Assembly (NCBI GenBank): GCA_019638615.1
Contig: JAHBTL010000007.1
Location: 167,809-231,808, forward strand
Source of the DNA: Chitinophagaceae bacterium
GTDB lineage: Bacteria > Bacteroidota > Bacteroidia > Chitinophagales > Chitinophagaceae
Direction: 5' to 3'
DNA length: 64,000 nt
The notes under the pieces: generated by a model
What the model saw: the letters and a program-made list of their open reading frames with translations, nothing else
What the model was told of the DNA's origin: nothing
Database searches by the model: none
Position numbers and translations under genes: made by a program
Shown: one piece after another, positions 55,336 through 63,785 of the stretch
Position numbering within the stretch: the stretch's first letter is position 1
How the letters are laid out: each line of letters starts with the position of its first letter

Positions 55336-56136
55336 ATGAACCACGGCTGGTTGCATCAAAAAAACATTGTAATTATCGGCGGTACCGCAGGGATGGGGCT
55401 GGCTGCAACGTTGTCATTTATTACTGAAGGTGCAAATGTAGTGGCGGTAGGCCTCGATGAAAACAGTTGTAATGAAACGGCACGGCTGGTGGATAGCCGG
55501 GGTACCGCTATTTGCGCCGATGCAACAGATCCATTCACCCCCGTAAATGCAATTGAAACATGCGTTAAAACATTTGGCAGCTTTGACGGGCTATACCATG
55601 TAGCCGGTGGAAGCGGCAGAAAGATGGGCGATGGACCTTTGCACGAATTAACGCTGGAGGGATGGAATAAAACATTCGAGCTCAATCTTACTTCTCTCAT
55701 GCTTTCGAACCAGGCTGCAATAAGGTGGTGGCTGGAGCAAAAAAAGCCGGGCACGCTGCTTAACATGAGCTCTGTGCTGGGTGTTTCTCCCTCCCCCGCT
55801 TATTTTGCCACCCATGCGTACGCCGCCTGCAAATCTGCCGTAACCGGCTTTACGAAATCCATAGCCGCCTATTATGCAAAAAACAATATCCGCGTAAATG
55901 CGATCGCACCCGCCCTGGTAGAAACGCCAATGGCGCAACGGGCAGCCTCCAACGAAGCCATCCTTGCGTTTGTAAAAACCAAACAGCCGCTTGATGGGGG
56001 AAGAATAGGGAACGCGGCTGACCTGAACGGGCTGGCGTGCTATTTTATGTCGGATCATTCAAAATTTACAACAGGGCAAATTGTATATGTAGATGGCGGC
56101 TGGAGCATCAGCGACGGACAGGTTTCAACAATTTAA
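55336..56136 (+). CDS. SDR family oxidoreductase
   Basis: A 266-residue short-chain dehydrogenase/reductase. The cofactor loop is GGTAGMGLAATLSF; the acidic residue after the second strand is not followed by basic residues, which fits NAD(H). The catalytic set is Ser in LLNMSSVLG and Y-x3-K in HAYAACKSAVTGFTK. The NAG-type motif is replaced by HVAGGSG. The ATG at 55336 is used; the frame starts two codons earlier with TTG. It is the first gene of a tight operon (9-18 base gaps for most joints) with a ROK kinase, a SIS protein, a MetE-like methyltransferase and a UlaG-like hydrolase, and probably oxidises a sugar or sugar acid. Substrate unknown. Confidence 0.9.
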   Translation: MNHGWLHQKNIVIIGGTAGMGLAATLSFITEGANVVAVGLDENSCNETARLVDSRGTAICADATDPFTPVNAIETCVKTFGSFDGLYHVAGGSGRKMGDGPLHELTLEGWNKTFELNLTSLMLSNQAAIRWWLEQKKPGTLLNMSSVLGVSPSPAYFATHAYAACKSAVTGFTKSIAAYYAKNNIRVNAIAPALVETPMAQRAASNEAILAFVKTKQPLDGGRIGNAADLNGLACYFMSDHSKFTTGQIVYVDGGWSISDGQVSTI

Positions 56137-56145
56137 AACAACAGT

Positions 56146-57039
56146 ATGAAGGCTATTGGCATCGACCTCGGGGGAACAAATATTAAAGGGATACTGATGA
56201 CAGAAGACGGAGCGGTACTGAAAACCCTGCAGACAGACACCAATGAGAAAGACCAGAATCACTGGAAATCTGCTATTGCCCATATGGTAAAGCATTTGCA
56301 AAACGAAGGGAAGGATGCTGCTATCCCGACAGGTGTATCAGCGCCGGGCTTGGCAGGCGATAACAACGACCGGATCGTATTAATGCCCGGCAGGCTGGAA
56401 GGCCTTGAACATTTTATCTGGAGCGATCACCTCCAAACCCCTGCCTGGGTGTTGAATGATGCGCACGCGGCCTTAATGGCTGAAGCAAAATTCGGGGCAG
56501 GCAAAGGCTATAAAGACATTGTAATGCTCACCCTGGGCACGGGCGTGGGCGGCGGGGTAATGATCAACGGGGCATTACACCAGGGTTTGCTGAACAGGGC
56601 CGGGCATCTTGGACATATCACCCTGAACGCGGATACCGACTTTTTTGACGTGACCCAAATGCCCGCGAGCCTGGAAGAGGTAATAGGCAATTGCAGTATT
56701 GAGCGTCGTTCACTTGGAAGATACAAATCTACCTACACCCTTGTTCAGGATTATAGAAAAGGAGATGCTTTTGCTACCTATACCTGGCTGCATGCTGTTA
56801 AACGTTTGTCGGTAGCATTGAGCGGCTTTATTAATATCATTTCGCCCCAAATTATAATATTAGGCGGCGGCATAGCCGAGGCGGGAGATGATTTGTTTGA
56901 CCCGCTGAAAACATTTATGGATATTTTTGAATGGCATCACTCCGGTGTAAGAACGCCTGTAGTACAGGCAACATTTAATGAATATGCGGGAGCCGCAGGA
57001 GCCGCGGCTTTTGCGTTGTATAAATCCAAAGCCAGTTAA
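56146..57039 (+). CDS. ROK family sugar kinase lacking the zinc motif
   Basis: A 297-residue ROK (ASKHA-fold) protein. The phosphate-binding motif is GIDLGGTNIKGILMTE. The second phosphate motif is MLTLGTGVGGGVMINGA, and the catalytic/substrate region NDAHAALMAEAKFGAGKGYK has the expected ND. The usual zinc-binding CxCGxxGCxE is absent: after GHLGHITLNADTDFFD, the sequence continues without cysteines except NCSIERRS. It has no HTH, so it is a kinase rather than a repressor. It starts 9 bases after the SDR gene. Together with the SIS gene next to it, I infer phosphorylation of a sugar followed by isomerisation or aldol-type steps. Confidence 0.88.
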   Translation: MKAIGIDLGGTNIKGILMTEDGAVLKTLQTDTNEKDQNHWKSAIAHMVKHLQNEGKDAAIPTGVSAPGLAGDNNDRIVLMPGRLEGLEHFIWSDHLQTPAWVLNDAHAALMAEAKFGAGKGYKDIVMLTLGTGVGGGVMINGALHQGLLNRAGHLGHITLNADTDFFDVTQMPASLEEVIGNCSIERRSLGRYKSTYTLVQDYRKGDAFATYTWLHAVKRLSVALSGFINIISPQIIILGGGIAEAGDDLFDPLKTFMDIFEWHHSGVRTPVVQATFNEYAGAAGAAAFALYKSKAS

Positions 57040-57050
57040 ATTATTATTGT

Positions 57051-57830
57051 ATGAACGTAATATGGGATTATCTTCAACAGGCAAAAAAAATTGTTGAGCA
57101 GGTCGAAAAACAACAGGAACAGATCCAACAGGCAGCAGGATGGTTTGCCGAAAGTATTTTACAAGGGAGGATGGTGCATGTATTCGGATCGGGACACAGC
57201 CGTATCATGGTGGAAGAAATGTGGCCGCGCTACGGTTCTTTTCCCGGCTTCAATCCTATCGTGGAGCTGTCGCTTACCTTTCACAACCTTGTAGTAGGCG
57301 CCAACGGTCAGCGGCAGGCAATGTTCCTGGAAAATGTGGAAGGTCTGGCAGAAAGGATTCTCCGGAATTTCGACCTGCAGGGATCCGACTCCGCATTGAT
57401 CATATCATCAAGCGGATGCAATATAGTACCAATTGAAATGGCCGAGCTCTTTCAACGCAGAAAACTAAAAGTAGTAGCGATCGTTACCGAAAAACATGCC
57501 GCTGCCTCCACCAGCAAAAGAAAAGACGGGAAAAAATTAAACGATTTCGCCGACCTGGTACTGGATACCGGCGCTCCTGTAGGCGACGCGATGGTACAGG
57601 TTCCCGGGTTGGAAACACCGGTTGCCCCCGGTTCTACGTTGGGCGGCGTGTTACTGGTCAATACAATGAAGGCTGAAATAGCGCGTCTTTTAACCGCAGC
57701 AGGCAAACCACCCAAAGTATTAACCGCCGGCTGCCTGGTGGGCAACGAAAAGGCGAAAGAATTATTTGAAAGCGCTTACGATGAACATGCCCATCGTCTG
57801 GCAGGCTTATATAAAAATGTTGGCAGGTAA
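57051..57830 (+). CDS. SIS domain protein (UPF0309 type)
   Basis: A 259-residue phosphosugar-binding protein with a single SIS domain. The sugar-phosphate loop is GRMVHVFGSGHSRIMVEEMW; the second is ALIISSSGCNIVPIEMAELF, followed by KVVAIVTEKHAAASTSKRKD and KLNDFADLVLDTGAPVGDAM. It resembles the UPF0309 group of putative sugar isomerases, whose function is not settled. It sits between a ROK kinase (11 bases upstream) and a MetE-like gene (17 bases downstream). Probably acts on the phosphorylated product of the kinase. Confidence 0.87.
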   Translation: MNVIWDYLQQAKKIVEQVEKQQEQIQQAAGWFAESILQGRMVHVFGSGHSRIMVEEMWPRYGSFPGFNPIVELSLTFHNLVVGANGQRQAMFLENVEGLAERILRNFDLQGSDSALIISSSGCNIVPIEMAELFQRRKLKVVAIVTEKHAAASTSKRKDGKKLNDFADLVLDTGAPVGDAMVQVPGLETPVAPGSTLGGVLLVNTMKAEIARLLTAAGKPPKVLTAGCLVGNEKAKELFESAYDEHAHRLAGLYKNVGR

Positions 57831-57847
57831 ATTTTTAAAACAACGAT

Positions 57848-58873
57848 ATGCATATTCCCATACGCACTACTGTTATCGGCAGTTATCCCTTTCCTGGCTG
57901 GCTGGAATTCGCCTCTCAGAACCTATCCGAATTTGGCCCCGCAGATATAGAAGAAATGATCGAGGATGCCGTAATAGCCGCCATCTACGACCAGGTTGCT
58001 TCCGGGCTGGATGTAATCACCGATGGCGAACAAACGAGGCTTGACTTTAATCTTTCTTTTTACGGATACATCAAAGGTATTTCACCCAACGAAACCGAGA
58101 CGAGAAAATTCGGGCCCGCGGCGCATGATCAAAGAGGCAAACACAATATTACAGACACCCTGAGCGCACCCGATGGCCTGGGCGTTGTAAAAGAATACCA
58201 GCGTTTAAAAAAGCTGGCCCCGGCAGGCCCGGTGCTGAAAGCAAGCGTACCGGGACCCTATACGCTGAGCGGCAGGTTGCTGCCCAATGCACAGTATAAG
58301 GACAGGTTTGCTATTACAGAAGCCATACTTCCTTTTGTACAAAAAGAACTGGAGGCCCTGGTAGCGGCAGGATGCGAGGAAATTACGGTGGACGAACCAT
58401 CGATGAGCTGTTATGCCTACAAAGAAAATACAAAGAAGTTCGCTGAAATTTTCAACAGGACTGTAGAACCTGTGGTGAATAAATGCTACCTCTCTACTCA
58501 TTTATGCTTTGGAAATTTTAAAGGAAGGCCGGTAGGATACAGAAGTGTGCAACCCATGATCCCCGATTTCCTTGATCTGAAAGTGAATGAAGTACATATT
58601 GAAATGGCCAACCGGGAGTTTGCTGAAATAGAATTGCTCGAAACTTTTGCCAGGAGGATGAATGTGGCAGTAGGTATCATTGATGTAAAGAACTATTATA
58701 TCGAAACACCCGAAGACGTGGCGGCAAGAATAAAAAAATGCCTTCAGTACATACCTGCCGATAAATTATCGGTAGCGCCCGATTGCGGACTTAGCCAGAC
58801 GGCCCGCTGGGCTTCGCGACAAAAGCTTATCAATATGGTGAAGGGGGCGAAAATGGTGAGGAAACAATTATAG
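57848..58873 (+). CDS. MetE C-terminal-like zinc methyltransferase
   Basis: A 341-residue protein that corresponds to the catalytic C-terminal half of cobalamin-independent methionine synthase. All four zinc ligands are present: H218 and C220 (STHLCFGN), E252 (VHIEMAN) and C313 (VAPDCGLSQTARW). The spacing E252 to C313 (61 residues) equals that in E. coli MetE (E665 to C726). The methyl-donor side starts with TTVIGSYPFPGWLEFA. The N-terminal half of MetE is missing, so it need not use the triglutamate folate. Free-standing proteins of this kind methylate or demethylate small thiols. Its presence among sugar-metabolism genes is unexpected; the acceptor is unknown. Confidence 0.85.
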   Translation: MHIPIRTTVIGSYPFPGWLEFASQNLSEFGPADIEEMIEDAVIAAIYDQVASGLDVITDGEQTRLDFNLSFYGYIKGISPNETETRKFGPAAHDQRGKHNITDTLSAPDGLGVVKEYQRLKKLAPAGPVLKASVPGPYTLSGRLLPNAQYKDRFAITEAILPFVQKELEALVAAGCEEITVDEPSMSCYAYKENTKKFAEIFNRTVEPVVNKCYLSTHLCFGNFKGRPVGYRSVQPMIPDFLDLKVNEVHIEMANREFAEIELLETFARRMNVAVGIIDVKNYYIETPEDVAARIKKCLQYIPADKLSVAPDCGLSQTARWASRQKLINMVKGAKMVRKQL

Positions 58874-58908
58874 TGGTAAGTAGTAAGAAATTTTTTTAAA
58901 CGAAATAT

Positions 58909-59760
58909 ATGACATTAATCCCTGCTGTTGCGAAGAATGAGCGGTTGCTTGAACAGGTAGAGTCTTTTGAAAACGACCGGGAAAATTTTCATATCTGGTG
59001 GCTGGGGCAAAGCGGTTACCTCTTGCTGTGGCAGGGAAAAAAAATATTGATAGACCCCTATCTCTCCGATTCACTCACCCGGAAATACGCTGATACAAAA
59101 AAACCACATATACGCATGAGCGAAAAGGCAATGGAGCCTGCATTGCTGAAAAACATTTCCATTGTCAGCTCCAGCCACAATCATACCGATCACCTGGATG
59201 CCGAAACCTTGATACCCGTCATCCGGAACAACCCCGGCATCAGCTTTATCATTCCCGAAGCCAACCGGGATTTTGTCGCCAACCGGGTGCAGTGCGACAA
59301 AGCTTTCCCTGCAGGGCTCAATGAAGGAACGCATTTCAGCAAAGACGGGTTTACATTCCACGGATTGGCCGCCGCGCACAATTCGCCCGATAAAAACGAA
59401 AAAGGCGAATGCCTGTACATGGGGTATATCATCCGGTTTGGCAAATGGACAATCTACCACAGCGGTGACACGCTTTGGTACGCAGGACTGGAAGATATCC
59501 TGCGACCATACAATATCGACCTGGCCTTATTGCCCATCAATGGCAACGATCCGGCGCGGGGGGTGGCCGGCAACCTGGACTGTAAAGAAGCCGCCGCACT
59601 GGCAAAAGCCGCGGGCATCAAGCACGTTATTCCCTGTCACTACGATATGTTCACCTTTAATACCGCCAACCCGGCCGATTTTGCGAAAGAAGCGGAAGCT
59701 ATCGGTCAGCCCTACACGATACTGCTCATCGGCGGGCATTGGAGCTCGGGGGTTATTTGA
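58909..59760 (+). CDS. MBL-fold metallo-hydrolase (UlaG-like)
   Basis: A 283-residue metallo-beta-lactamase-fold enzyme. Metal-binding motifs are SSHNHTDHLDAETL (HxHxDH), the further His in the HGLAAAHNSPDK region, YHSGDTLWYAGLEDIL (Asp) and HVIPCHYDMFTF. The layout follows the L-ascorbate-6-phosphate lactonase (UlaG) branch, which opens sugar lactones. It is the last gene of the SDR-ROK-SIS-MetE-like operon, starting 35 bases after the previous gene. A lactonase would fit behind a sugar dehydrogenase. It ends in a TTTGA-type repeat arm. Confidence 0.87.
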   Translation: MTLIPAVAKNERLLEQVESFENDRENFHIWWLGQSGYLLLWQGKKILIDPYLSDSLTRKYADTKKPHIRMSEKAMEPALLKNISIVSSSHNHTDHLDAETLIPVIRNNPGISFIIPEANRDFVANRVQCDKAFPAGLNEGTHFSKDGFTFHGLAAAHNSPDKNEKGECLYMGYIIRFGKWTIYHSGDTLWYAGLEDILRPYNIDLALLPINGNDPARGVAGNLDCKEAAALAKAAGIKHVIPCHYDMFTFNTANPADFAKEAEAIGQPYTILLIGGHWSSGVI

Positions 59761-59871
59761 AATTTGAGATTTGATGGCTGTTGCAGGTTGAGATTGCTGA
59801 TTTAGATAGCGGAAAGCTTATACCCTATACCTTCCGCCCTACACCTTTGTTACAAATTTCAAATCTCTAAT
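59755..59871. repeat. Inverted TTTGA-rich arms between convergent genes
   Basis: Left arm (59755-59774) ATTTGA-AATTTGA-GATTTGA and right arm (59852-59871) ACAAATTTCAAATCTCTAAT can pair. A second hairpin GCGGAA/TTCCGC (59809-59814 and 59832-59837) lies between. The left arm overlaps the stop codon of the UlaG-like gene. It probably ends transcription from both sides. Confidence 0.55.
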
Positions 59872-59873
59872 TC

Positions 59874-60281
59874 TTATTTCAACTCCCTCTCATCATCCAT
59901 ATAATAACAATGTTCATGGCGTTTCATGCCTATGCGGGGATAATAATTGACCGCGGCAGGTGCAGACAGCAGGATGAGCTTTGCCTGCGGTGCAGCAAGA
60001 TGTGTCCGGCGGATCAGCTCCCTGCCTATTCCCGATTTCTGGTACGCCCGGTCCACCGCCAGGTCCGATAAATAAGTACAAAAGGCAAAGTCGGTCAATG
60101 CCCTCGATACTCCTACGATCTTTCCACTATCCCTTGCCGTTATGATCAGGTTCGCGTTCGCCAGCATTGCTTTAATGCGTTCAGGATCACCGGCAGGCCG
60201 TCTTTCTGCAAGCATAGAGGAGTGTAATACCGCTGTAAAATCTTCAGCAGATAAATCCTTTTCCAGTTGATAAGTAATCAT
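59874..60281 (-). CDS. GNAT family N-acetyltransferase
   Basis: A 135-residue compact GNAT enzyme. The CoA-binding motif A is [20 protein letters not shown] with [20 protein letters not shown] after it, and [20 protein letters not shown] at the C-terminus is typical. The acetyl acceptor is unknown. It lies 6 bases downstream of the larger GNAT-like gene and is convergent with the five-gene operon. Confidence 0.87.
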   Translation of the reverse strand: MITYQLEKDLSAEDFTAVLHSSMLAERRPAGDPERIKAMLANANLIITARDSGKIVGVSRALTDFAFCTYLSDLAVDRAYQKSGIGRELIRRTHLAAPQAKLILLSAPAAVNYYPRIGMKRHEHCYYMDDERELK

Positions 60282-60287
60282 AACCTT

Positions 60288-61409
60288 TTAAAAAATACAA
60301 CGGTAAGTAATATGCTTTTTAGAGAAGGTAGCGCCGGTAGCTTCATGCAATGCGATCATTTTGGTATTAAAATCGCCCACCCACGACAGCTCCAGCTCCT
60401 TGTACTGATCCAGCGGTAATACATATTCCTTCAGCTTAATGAACATGGCTGATTCAAGCCCGTGCTTCTGGAACTTGGCTTTGGTACCCATAATAACCGC
60501 CCGCATGCGCTGGTTCTTGCGGGTATATTTATTGAATAAAAACTTTATTTTACCCAGGAGATTGAGCTTGCCGTTCAGGTTATAAATGTATTCGTTGGTA
60601 TCGGGTACTATTACGATCATCGATGCAGGTTCCCCGTTTACATAAGAAAACCAGATCAGCTTTTCATCCATGATGATCTTCATCTTTTCAAAAGCCTCGC
60701 GAACGGTTACGGAGGTCATAGGAGTAAAATTCTCAAAGTCCTTCCAGGCATCGTTGTATATTTCAATAAAATCATCGGAGAATTTATCGAACTCGTTTTT
60801 CTGCAGGTAACGAAACTCATATCCCTGTTTCCTGATCACCCATTCGGCTATTTTGGTAAACCGCTCCGGGAATGGCTTGTGCACATCAATGCGGTTGGAT
60901 ATCTGCTCGTACAAAGGAGAAAATCCATAATGCTCAAAAAGCCGTTTGTAATACGGGGGATGATAATTCATTCCGTAATACGGGGTTGCAAAGCCCTCTA
61001 CCAGCAACCCCCACCACATATCGTTTTCTCCAAAATTAATAGGGCCATCCATCGCTTTCATGCCATTGGCAGCCAGCCAGCTTTTAGCCGTATCAAACAA
61101 CAGGTCGGCCGCGGCCTGCTTATCAATGCATTCAAAAAATCCGCAACCTCCCGTAGGCTGATCGTATGCATAGGCTTTTTGCTCATTTACAAAAGCCGCT
61201 ATCCGCCCGATTACTTTTTGCTCGTCATCTTTCAATATCCACCGGATACATTTTCCATGCCGGTGATAATTGTTCCTGGCAGGATCGAAAACAGATTCAA
61301 TATCGTTCTCCAGGGGGCATATCCAGTTGGGGTCGCTCTGATATATTTTTTTAGGCAAATCCAGGAACAACCTCCTGGTGGCCGCATTGTTTACTTCTAT
61401 AATCTCCAT
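60288..61409 (-). CDS. Two-domain GNAT-like protein of unknown function
   Basis: A 373-residue cytoplasmic protein. The N-terminal part (~1-130) has RRLFLDLPKKIYQSDPNWIC and RWILKDDEQKVIGRIAAFVN, like a half GNAT fold. The C-terminal part (~200-373) contains IWFSYVNGEPASMIVIVPDT and MRAVIMGTKAKFQKHGLESA (a motif A-like CoA site) and ends LSWVGDFNTKMIALHEATGA with FSKKHITYRCIF. Such proteins are common in Bacteroidota with no assigned role; some database entries call them GTP cyclohydrolase, which I see no support for. It is divergent from the small ORF/leader region and followed by a small GNAT gene after 6 bases. Confidence 0.72.
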   Translation of the reverse strand: MEIIEVNNAATRRLFLDLPKKIYQSDPNWICPLENDIESVFDPARNNYHRHGKCIRWILKDDEQKVIGRIAAFVNEQKAYAYDQPTGGCGFFECIDKQAAADLLFDTAKSWLAANGMKAMDGPINFGENDMWWGLLVEGFATPYYGMNYHPPYYKRLFEHYGFSPLYEQISNRIDVHKPFPERFTKIAEWVIRKQGYEFRYLQKNEFDKFSDDFIEIYNDAWKDFENFTPMTSVTVREAFEKMKIIMDEKLIWFSYVNGEPASMIVIVPDTNEYIYNLNGKLNLLGKIKFLFNKYTRKNQRMRAVIMGTKAKFQKHGLESAMFIKLKEYVLPLDQYKELELSWVGDFNTKMIALHEATGATFSKKHITYRCIF

Positions 61410-61461
61410 TGTATTGTATGCTCTTGGCGATCGCTTTGATACAAAATAACAAAAAAAAAGA

Positions 61462-61492
61462 TTGAAGCCTCATAATAAAATCAGTATCTTTG
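61462..61492 (+). promoter_or_regulatory. Consensus promoter upstream of the 32-codon ORF
   Basis: TTG (61462-61464), 20 bases, then TATCTTTG (61485-61492), a perfect TAnnTTTG box. Transcription should start around 61498, about 10 bases before the small ORF. No better promoter is seen before the Rnk-like gene at 61763. Confidence 0.75.
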
Positions 61493-61508
61493 TTTATAGT
61501 ACACTTTT

Positions 61509-61607
61509 ATGAAACAGTCATTATATACATCGCATTATTCCACCAAACCCATTGGTGGCAAGCGGCTGTTTCCCTGTATTTCCAATAGTAAAGCCTTCAT
61601 CAACTAA
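61509..61607 (+). CDS. Small 32-residue ORF (possible leader peptide)
   Basis: ATG to TAA, 32 codons: MKQSLYTSHYSTKPIGGK then RLFPCISNSKAFIN. It has no signal peptide or membrane segment. It is supported by a full-consensus promoter ending 16 bases upstream, and its stop codon is one base before the stem of a hairpin (61609-61645). A ribosome stopping there would cover the left arm. This is the geometry of a translational attenuator or leader peptide ahead of the Rnk-like gene, but it could also be an independent small protein. Confidence 0.5.
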   Translation: MKQSLYTSHYSTKPIGGKRLFPCISNSKAFIN

Positions 61608-61608
61608 G

Positions 61609-61645
61609 CCCTCCGTTCATTTTGCATTGCTCTTGAAACGGAGGG
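61609..61645 (+). terminator. Hairpin directly after the small ORF (possible attenuator)
   Basis: CCCTCCGTT (61609-61617) pairs perfectly with AACGGAGGG (61637-61645) around a 19-base loop. Only a weak T-rich stretch follows, so it may act as a conditional terminator or as a structured leader. A second hairpin, CTGCTT/AAGCAG with CCGC/GCGG inside, lies near 61703-61731. Confidence 0.55.
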
Positions 61646-61762
61646 GTGGATTACTTTATCCATATTGTTTTATTTTCCTTAACAGTAAATAATATTCACA
61701 AGGCTGCTTTTCCGCATTGCGGGATAAGCAGTTGTCATTATCATTATTAAAAACATGTCAGT

Positions 61763-62137
61763 ATGAAACCAATCATCAGCAACTCAGATTACAGCACTTT
61801 AAAATCATTGATATCCAACTGCCCGCAGCACCTGAAGTCGAAGGAAATAAGCCAACTGGCAGCCGAGCTTGACAAAGCGGATATCGTGGCCGATAAAAAG
61901 CTGGAAAAGGATATCATCAGGCTCAACTCCCTGTTTGAAGCGGAAGATACCGGTACAAAAAAAACAATGAAATTCATGCTCACACTGCCGGGACAGGCCA
62001 ACCTGAAAGACCAGAAAATATCGGTTTTCTCTCCGTTAGGTGTAGCTTTGATCGGTTTTAAAAAAGGCATGACCATACAATGGGCATTGCCGGGCGGGCT
62101 CAAAAAAATTAAAATCCTGGATGTGGTGAACCATTAA
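61763..62137 (+). CDS. Rnk / GreA-C-terminal-like regulator
   Basis: A 124-residue protein: a short helical N-terminus (MKPIISNSDYSTLKSLISNC) and a GreA/GreB C-terminal FKBP-like domain with the family pattern GQANLKDQKISVFSPLGVAL and GFKKGMTIQWALPGG. This is the layout of the Rnk (regulator of nucleoside diphosphate kinase) family, which binds RNA polymerase near the secondary channel but lacks the long coiled coil of GreA, so no transcript cleavage is expected. It is preceded by a ~270-base leader with a small ORF and two hairpins, and followed 37 bases later by the glutamate-synthase-like gene. Confidence 0.85.
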   Translation: MKPIISNSDYSTLKSLISNCPQHLKSKEISQLAAELDKADIVADKKLEKDIIRLNSLFEAEDTGTKKTMKFMLTLPGQANLKDQKISVFSPLGVALIGFKKGMTIQWALPGGLKKIKILDVVNH

Positions 62138-62174
62138 AAACAGGAGTAACGGCCGTAAACGTAGAGTTAAATAT

Positions 62175-63785
62175 ATGAGACGAAGTTTTATCATTGTTTC
62201 CACTGCGCTGATATTGCTTACACTGACGCTTGCCATATACCTGAACCCGAACTGGTTTGTGATCCTGGGTGTGATCCTGGTATTAACCGGACTGGGATAT
62301 TATGATATGGTGCAAACGAAACATTCGATCATGAGGATTTATCCTGTTTTTGGCAGGCTCAGGTTTTTGATGGAAGAACTTCGCCCCAAGATTTATCAGT
62401 ATTTTATTGAATCGGATATAGACGGCCGTCCCATCAACCGTGTTGATCGTTCTACGATATATCAAAGAGCCAAAAAAGAAAATGATACGATGCCCTTTGG
62501 CACCCAGTTGGATGTATACGCGGAGGGGTATGAGTGGATGTGTCATTCAATTGCTCCCAAAAATTTTAAGCTGCTTGACCACAACCCCAGGGTAATGATT
62601 GGCAACAAAGACTGCCAGCAACCCTACTCCTGCAGCATTTACAACGTCTCTGCCATGAGCTATGGAGCTTTAAGTCCCAATGCCGTGGAGTCCATGAACG
62701 GTGGGGCCAAGATAGGCGGCTTTGCTCAAAACACAGGCGAAGGCGGGATCAGTCCCTATCATTTGCGCCAGGGAGGCGATCTCATCTGGCAGATCGGCAC
62801 CGGCTATTTCGGATGCCGTTCGGCTGATGGCAATTTTAATGAAGAGCTGTTCCGGCAAAAGGCGTTGTTGCCACAGGTAAAAATGATCGAGCTCAAAATT
62901 TCGCAGGGCGCCAAACCTGGACATGGCGGTATTTTGCCTGCAGCCAAGAACACGCCTGAAATTGCGGCGATCAGGAATATTACTCCTTATACGGAAGTAG
63001 ATTCGCCCCCCTATCATACAGCCTTCGGTACGCCGCGGGAGCTGGTTTATTTTATACAACGGCTACGGGTACTGGCAGACGGAAAGCCGGTGGGATTTAA
63101 ATTGTGCATCGGTCATAAAAGTGAGTTCATCAGCATTTGCAAAGCCATGATGGAGCTGAACATTTACCCGGATTTTATTACTGTAGACGGAGCAGAAGGC
63201 GGTACAGGAGCAGCGCCGTAGGAGTTTTCCAATTATGTGGGAGCTCCTTTGTTAGACGGGCTTGATTTTGTATACAATATCCTGAATGGGCTGAACATCC
63301 GCAGGCATATTAAAATCATTGCTTCAGGAAAAATAACAAGCGGCTTTCATATTATGCGCGCGCTGGCATTGGGCGCCGATGCCTGCTATTCCGCAAGGGC
63401 CATGATGATGGCTGTAGGATGCATACAGGCCCTGTTGTGCAATACCAATAAATGCCCGGTGGGAGTAGCCACACAGGATCCCAGGCTCACCGTTGGACTG
63501 GTAGTAGACGATAAGAAAACACGGGTGGCCAATTTTCACAAAAACACGGTAAAAAGCTTTGTGGAGCTGCTGGGCGCATCGGGACTGGATCGAAAAGAAA
63601 ATATTACCCGCACGCATATCTACCGGCGCATCTCCTTCCAGTCGATGGCCACCTATGAAGAAATTTTCCCTTCTTATGAAACAGGTTCATTCCTCAAAGA
63701 AATCCCCCCGCGTTACCGGCAGGATTTCAGGTATGCCGACCCCGACAGGTGGGGAATTGCCAATATCGGAAGCTGGAGCAATTAG
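62175..63785 (+). pseudogene. FMN-binding glutamate synthase family protein, split by an in-frame TAG
   Basis: The two halves (62175-63218 and 63222-63785) are in the same frame and together give 536 codons, the usual size for this family. The N-terminus has two membrane segments (IIVSTALILLTLTLAIYL and WFVILGVILVLTGLGYY). The FMN-binding TIM barrel carries YNVSAMSYGALSPNAVESMN, GEGGISPYHLRQGGDLIWQI, KISQGAKPGHGGILPAAKNT, then VDGAEGGTGAAP followed by TAG, then EFSNYVGAPLLDGLDF, and ASGKITSGFHIMRALALGAD with NKCPVGVATQDPRL. The stop replaces one residue between AAP and EFSN in a conserved loop; TTG (Leu) to TAG would be one base. Downstream codons show no decay. Either a recent nonsense mutation or a base-calling error. 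Confidence 0.85.

Noticed and set aside
63219-63221. Recoding of TAG (pyrrolysine or readthrough) in the glutamate-synthase-like gene
   Set aside because: Family members have an ordinary residue here, no pyl genes or recoding structure are visible, and a point mutation or read error is simpler.
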